This document shows, piece after piece, positions 5,881-8,917 of a stretch of DNA of 8,917 nucleotides. A program made the position numbers and the translations under genes. Within the stretch, counting starts at the first letter, position 1, and every line of letters begins with the position of its first letter. The notes under the pieces were generated by a model. The model ran no database searches. It was not told the DNA's origin and saw only the letters and a list, made by a program, of their open reading frames with translations. This stretch comes from Propionibacterium sp. (lineage in GTDB: Bacteria > Actinomycetota > Actinomycetes > Propionibacteriales > Propionibacteriaceae). The DNA lies in assembly GCA_012719335.1 (NCBI GenBank), contig JAAYAO010000122.1, positions 1-8,917 on the forward strand. Reading direction: 5' to 3'.

Positions 5881-7587
5881 TCAGGGGCCGGGGGCGAGGG
5901 CGCGACGCAGCGTGTCCAGGCCCAACCCGCCGAGCCCGAGGGCGCGGGTGTGGAAGGCCTTGGCCGAGAACCGGCCGGCCCGCGATTCGGCCAGGGCGCG
6001 CGATTCGTCCCGGATCTGTTCCCAGACCCGTTGCCCGACCGCATAGGACGGGGCCTGGCCCGGCCAGCCGAGGTACCGGTCGAGCTCGAAGCGCAGCACC
6101 GCCTCGTCCATGGTCACCTGGGAGCTCAGGAACTCCCAGGCCTGCTCGGCATCCCAGACGCCGGTCGCCGACCAGGTTCCGCCGGCGAACGGTTCGGGCA
6201 TCGGCTTGCCCAGGTGCACCCCGATGTCGAGCACCACCCGGGCCGCCCGTAGCCGTTGCGCGTCCAACATGCCCATCCGGTCGCCGGGGTGATCGAGAAA
6301 ACCGAGGTCGGCCATCAACCGCTCGGCGTACAACGCCCACCCCTCCCCGTGCCCGGAGGTCCAGCACAGGTTGCGGCGCCAGTCGTTCAGGTCGGTGGCC
6401 GCGGTGGACATCCCGACCTGCAGATGGTGGCCGGGAACCCCCTCGTGGTAGACGGTGGTGGTTTCGCGCCAGGTGGTGAACTCGGTACTGCCGGCCGGCA
6501 CCGACCACCATATCCGTCCCGGCCGGGCGAAATCGTCGCTGGGGCCGGTGTAGTAGATGCCGCCGGTGCCCGAGTCGGAGATCCGCGCCTCCAGTCGGTG
6601 CAGGGGTTCGGGGATGTCGAAGTGGGTGCCGTCCAGGGCGGTGATCGCGGCATCGGAGAGTTGCTGCATCCACTCCCGCAGGGCGTCGGTGCCGTGCAAT
6701 TTCAGGGCCGGGTCGGTGTCCAGGGCAGCGACGGCCGCGGCGATGTCGGGCGAGCCGGTGATCTCCCGGGCGACCTGCTGCTGTTCGGCGATGATGCCGC
6801 GCAACAGGTCGAGCCCCCACTCGTAGGTCTCGTCCAGGTCGACCGTCGCGCCGAGAAACCTCCGGCTGGCCAACTGGTATTCGTCCCGCCCGCAGGCATC
6901 GGTGGGACGGGCGTCGGCGACGAACTCGCCCAGCAGCCGGTCCCCGGCGGCACCGAAGGCCTCCCGGGCGATGCCGGTCTGTTCGACGAGCCGTGCCGAC
7001 AGGGCCTCGGGCAGCCCGGGATGGGCGCCGGTGACCGACAGCAGCAGGCGGTTGAAGAAGCCGTCGGCCGAGGCCGCCAGGCGGGCCTGTTCGGCCACCT
7101 TGCGCACCTGCCGTTCGGCCGGGCGGCGGCCGATCGCGATGCCGGCGGCCAAGGCCTCGAAATGCCCCTCGATGGCGGCGGGCACCTCGGCCAGCCGGTT
7201 CGCCAGCGATTCGAGGTCGTCCACGGTTTCGGTGGGGACGAGTTCGAAGGTGTCGCGGATGTCGGGCAGGGCGGAGGCGATCACGTTCACATCACCCAGA
7301 TGCCGGCCCCATTCGTGGCTTTCGATCGCCACCTCGAGCCGCTCGTGCATCGCGTCCATGGTGACCCGGTCGATCTCGTCCCGGGCCTGTACCGCGTCGA
7401 GGGCCCGCAGGGTGGCGACGTTCAGGTCGTTGCGCCGGGCCGCGCCGTCGGGGGAGTGGTCGTCCAGCAGCGGGGCGCCGGGCGGGTCGGGGTGGCCCAG
7501 GGCGATCCGGATGCCGGGGGAGAGGGCAGCCAGGTCACGCACGTACTGGTTCGCGATGTCGTCGACGGCTGAGGCGGGGCGGCTCAT
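5881..7587 (-). CDS. DUF885-family zinc metallopeptidase-like protein
   Basis: A 568-residue protein of the DUF885 family. The signature HEGVPGHHLQ lies at 381-390 (H381, E382, H387, H388) and GEGWALYAE at 414-422, where E415 is the likely third metal ligand. DUF885 proteins resemble gluzincin-type metallopeptidases with an interrupted HExxH, and are thought to cleave peptides; the substrate here is unknown. There is no signal peptide, so it should be cytosolic. The frame continues upstream to an ATG at 7686, but the family-like sequence begins at MSRPASAVDDIANQYVRDL, so ATG 7587 is preferred. No Shine-Dalgarno is present; CAGAAT (7600-7595, minus strand) could be a -10 box for a leaderless transcript. 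It heads a same-strand run with the small membrane protein, YbjQ-domain protein and HAD phosphatase. Length is within the family's usual range. Confidence 0.92.
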   Translation of the reverse strand: MSRPASAVDDIANQYVRDLAALSPGIRIALGHPDPPGAPLLDDHSPDGAARRNDLNVATLRALDAVQARDEIDRVTMDAMHERLEVAIESHEWGRHLGDVNVIASALPDIRDTFELVPTETVDDLESLANRLAEVPAAIEGHFEALAAGIAIGRRPAERQVRKVAEQARLAASADGFFNRLLLSVTGAHPGLPEALSARLVEQTGIAREAFGAAGDRLLGEFVADARPTDACGRDEYQLASRRFLGATVDLDETYEWGLDLLRGIIAEQQQVAREITGSPDIAAAVAALDTDPALKLHGTDALREWMQQLSDAAITALDGTHFDIPEPLHRLEARISDSGTGGIYYTGPSDDFARPGRIWWSVPAGSTEFTTWRETTTVYHEGVPGHHLQVGMSTAATDLNDWRRNLCWTSGHGEGWALYAERLMADLGFLDHPGDRMGMLDAQRLRAARVVLDIGVHLGKPMPEPFAGGTWSATGVWDAEQAWEFLSSQVTMDEAVLRFELDRYLGWPGQAPSYAVGQRVWEQIRDESRALAESRAGRFSAKAFHTRALGLGGLGLDTLRRALAPGP

Positions 7588-7594
7588 GGGTTCG

Positions 7595-7600
7595 ATTCTG
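7595..7600 (-). promoter_or_regulatory. Possible -10 box of the DUF885 gene
   Basis: CAGAAT on the minus strand matches TATAAT at 4 of 6 positions and lies 7 bases before the chosen ATG, as in leaderless genes. I find no convincing -35 box at 16-18 bp. Confidence 0.3.
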
Positions 7601-7634
7601 GCCCATCGGGTGTCGACACGGAACCGGGGCGCGG

Positions 7635-7653
7635 ATGACCCCCGAGGGGTCAT
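7635..7653. promoter_or_regulatory. 19-bp perfect palindrome, candidate operator
   Basis: ATGACCCC (7635-7642) and GGGGTCAT (7646-7653) are perfect reverse complements around a 3-bp centre CGA. The site lies 48 bp upstream of the DUF885 start and about 88 bp upstream of the secreted-protein start, in the region between divergent genes. There is no T-run and no stop nearby, so an operator is more likely than a terminator. A shorter palindrome GTGTCGACAC lies at 7610-7619. Confidence 0.5.
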
Positions 7654-7728
7654 GTCGGAGCAACGATTACTACGTAGCGTCGGCACTGTGAATCTTCAGA
7701 GCTCATGACGACGACTGGCTCGTGTTCG

Positions 7729-7736
7729 AGGGGAAG
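7729..7736 (+). promoter_or_regulatory. Ribosome binding site deciding the GTG start at 7741
   Basis: AGGGGAAG (7729-7736) lies 4 bases before GTG 7741, with the AGGGGA core 6 bases away. This favours GTG 7741 over the in-frame ATG 7705, which would also put 12 extra residues in front of the signal peptide. Confidence 0.7.
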
Positions 7737-7740
7737 AACC

Positions 7741-8736
7741 GTGAGACGCAAACCCGCACTGGTGGCGGTCGCCGCCCTACTGGGTGCGACCTGCCTGATG
7801 GGGCCCCCGGCCTATGCCGAGACCGCTCCGGACGATGGTGAGGACGCGATTGTCGTCGCCACCACCGACACGCCCGCCGAGGACGTGGCGGACCCCGCAC
7901 CGGATCCGGTGCCCGAGCCCGACCCGGAGCCGGCCGCTCCGGAACCCGACCCGGAGCCCGCTGCTCCGGAAGCCGATACCGACCCGGTGCCCGAGCCCGG
8001 GAGCGTCCCGGAGCCCGAGACCGATGCCGGTGACACCACCGCGACCGACCCGGCACCCGAGGAAACGCAACCGGTTGAGCGGGCCGCGGCCGAATCCACC
8101 GAAGCCACGGACCCGACCCCGGAGGAAGAAGCCGTGGTCGAGGAGGCCACCGAAACCGAGGAGGAGGCACCGGAGACCAGGGCGACCGAGGAAAAGCCGG
8201 CGATCACCTCGGTGAGCACGCGCGCCTGCACCCTGGTCGTGGGGGTGCAGACCGGGGAAGAGCCGGTGTGGATCGTGCTGGAGGGCAGCTCCGAATATGC
8301 CGGACCCCAACCGGTTCGGGTCGAACCCAACGGGGCCGCGAACATGGCCTTCCCGATCACCGAGACGTTCGCCGCCGAAGCGAATGCAGCACTCATCACC
8401 ATCAAACTGGTGGACGCGGATGGCGCGTTCCTGGCCGGGCATACGTGGGGGTACGACAGTGACCTCTGCCCGACCTCCGAGAAACCCGAGCCGTACGAGG
8501 GCTGGGGGATCGAGACCGAGTACAACGGCTGCTCGATGACCGTGGTCGTCACCGGGGGCGCCGGGGACGTCGAGCTGGTGATGCAGACGCGCGAAGGTGA
8601 CGATGTACAGACCGTCCCGTTGCCCGCCTTCGCCGACGGGCTGTGGGTGTACAGCTTCTCCGACACGGCGACCACTTTCGGTGAACCGGCCGGTGGGTAT
8701 GCCTACCTGAGAGCCGAAGGAGCCGAGCATGTGTAA
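7741..8736 (+). CDS. Secreted protein with acidic Pro/Glu stalk; probably frameshifted
   Basis: The frame encodes 331 residues from GTG 7741. Residues 1-26 are a clear signal peptide: RRK, a hydrophobic core, then cleavage after AYA. Residues about 49-153 are rich in Pro, Asp, Glu and Thr, including two copies of PDPEPAAPE (bases 7918-7971), and probably form an extended acidic stalk outside the cell. From about 160 come two cysteine-bearing, beta-strand-rich segments beginning ACTLVVGV (C163) and GCSMTVVV (C264); C243 closes the first. I recognise no family. The last codons before the TAA at 8734 (AGA, GAA, GGA, CAT) are unlike the rest, while the +1 frame from 8711 has preferred codons and carries on the same sort of domain. 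The real protein is therefore probably longer and interrupted by an indel near 8708-8711. Divergent from the DUF885 gene. Confidence 0.75.
   Translation: MRRKPALVAVAALLGATCLMGPPAYAETAPDDGEDAIVVATTDTPAEDVADPAPDPVPEPDPEPAAPEPDPEPAAPEADTDPVPEPGSVPEPETDAGDTTATDPAPEETQPVERAAAESTEATDPTPEEEAVVEEATETEEEAPETRATEEKPAITSVSTRACTLVVGVQTGEEPVWIVLEGSSEYAGPQPVRVEPNGAANMAFPITETFAAEANAALITIKLVDADGAFLAGHTWGYDSDLCPTSEKPEPYEGWGIETEYNGCSMTVVVTGGAGDVELVMQTREGDDVQTVPLPAFADGLWVYSFSDTATTFGEPAGGYAYLRAEGAEHV
8717..8722 (+). promoter_or_regulatory. Shine-Dalgarno-like AAGGAG before ATG 8729
   Basis: AAGGAG lies 6 bases before ATG 8729, ideal for initiation. In the downstream reading frame the same bases are the ordinary codons AAG GAG, so the match may be chance. 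Confidence 0.4.
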
Positions 8737-8917
8737 CGGTGACTCGATCAGCACCGCGGTCTGGACCATCAAGAACGACTTCATGACCGGTGCCCCGGGC
8801 GTGGCCTTCCTGCTCACCGGCGAGAACGGTGAGTACCTCGACATGATCGACGTCTGGGACTTCCCGGGCTCGAACGATGTGGCCGAGGCCTGCGCGGCGA
8901 CCGGCGGCAAGTCCGAC
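8729..8917 (+). CDS. Overlapping frame: downstream gene or rest of the secreted protein
   Basis: From ATG 8729 the frame is open for 63 codons to the right edge with almost all third positions G or C, so it is clearly coding. It overlaps the previous stop by 8 bp (ATGTGTAA). The product begins MCNGDSIS and contains GVAFLLTGENGEYLDMIDVW (residues 23-42) and a cysteine at about 55, similar to ALITIKLVDADGAFLAGHTW and C243 in the preceding secreted protein. It lacks a signal peptide, although the related segment is secreted. The same frame is open back to 8711 as EPKEPS, a linker-like sequence. I read it most probably as the continuation of the secreted protein after a frameshift. A separate, translationally coupled gene using the AAGGAG at 8717 is the alternative. 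Confidence 0.65.
   Translation, partial: MCNGDSISTAVWTIKNDFMTGAPGVAFLLTGENGEYLDMIDVWDFPGSNDVAEACAATGGKSD

Noticed and set aside
5588..6820. Minus-strand 410-codon frame overlapping the DUF885 gene
   Set aside because: Arg/His/Pro-rich out-of-frame product; the DUF885 frame carries the HEGVPGHH and GEGW motifs.
6256..7572. Plus-strand 438-codon frame antisense to the DUF885 gene
   Set aside because: Gly/Val/Gln-rich shadow with no motif or supported start.
8710..8737. Programmed +1 frameshift of the prfB type at GTG TAA C
   Set aside because: The Shine-Dalgarno-like AAGGAG is 8 bases from the GTG codon, whereas prfB needs about 3, and GTG is not a known slippery codon for this event.
7777..8910. 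Minus-strand 377-codon frame antisense to the secreted protein
   Set aside because: Gly/Arg-rich shadow; although it spans the frame-change point uninterrupted, the plus strand has the signal peptide and a ribosome binding site.
1..8917. CRISPR array, tRNA/rRNA genes, insertion sequence or defence island
   Set aside because: No regularly spaced repeats of CRISPR size, no tRNA cloverleaf recognised, no transposase or nuclease/toxin frames, and gene composition is uniform.

Overview
The window reads as chromosomal DNA of a high-GC Gram-positive bacterium (Actinomycetota). GC-ending codons dominate every real gene, start codons often follow a promoter directly with no ribosome binding site, and the protein types (a TACTAC-associated BlaI regulator, a ParA/MinD ATPase with a long disordered head, a small CPIRPG-type cysteine protein, a DUF885 peptidase) are typical of that phylum. 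The intergenic repeat at 3746-3837 resembles those I associate with Propionibacteriaceae and relatives, but the genus cannot be fixed from the sequence alone.

Layout. 1-1310 (minus): cydA, cytochrome bd oxidase subunit I, running off the left edge. 1311-1429: divergent promoter region with a dyad over the cydA promoter. 1430-1810 (plus): an orphan BlaI/MecI-type repressor followed by a good intrinsic terminator. 1899-3371 (minus): a ParA/MinD-like ATPase with a disordered acidic N-terminal half. 3372-3478: divergent promoter region. 3479-3646 (plus): a 55-residue four-cysteine protein. 3647-3873: a REP-like hairpin and a duplicated 29-bp segment between convergent genes. 3874-7587 (minus): a possible four-gene run in the order DUF885 metallopeptidase, 55-residue membrane protein, YbjQ-domain protein with Tyr/Gly/Gln/Pro-rich tails, HAD phosphatase (the last two overlap by 4 bp). 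7588-7740: divergent intergenic region with a 19-bp palindrome. 7741-8736 (plus): a secreted protein with an acidic Pro/Glu-rich stalk and cysteine-bearing beta-type domains. 8729-8917 (plus): an overlapping frame that continues the same kind of domain and runs off the right edge.

Functional reading. No known multi-gene defence, mobile or biosynthetic system is visible; most of the window looks like housekeeping DNA. Three places deserve attention. The cydA-blaI pair suggests that a BlaI-family repressor without a nearby BlaR1 sensor may control respiration. The YbjQ-domain protein carries FUS-like PYGQQ repeats in an exact eight-residue period. The secreted protein at the right edge appears broken by a one-base frameshift near 8710, or else is a pair of overlapping genes.
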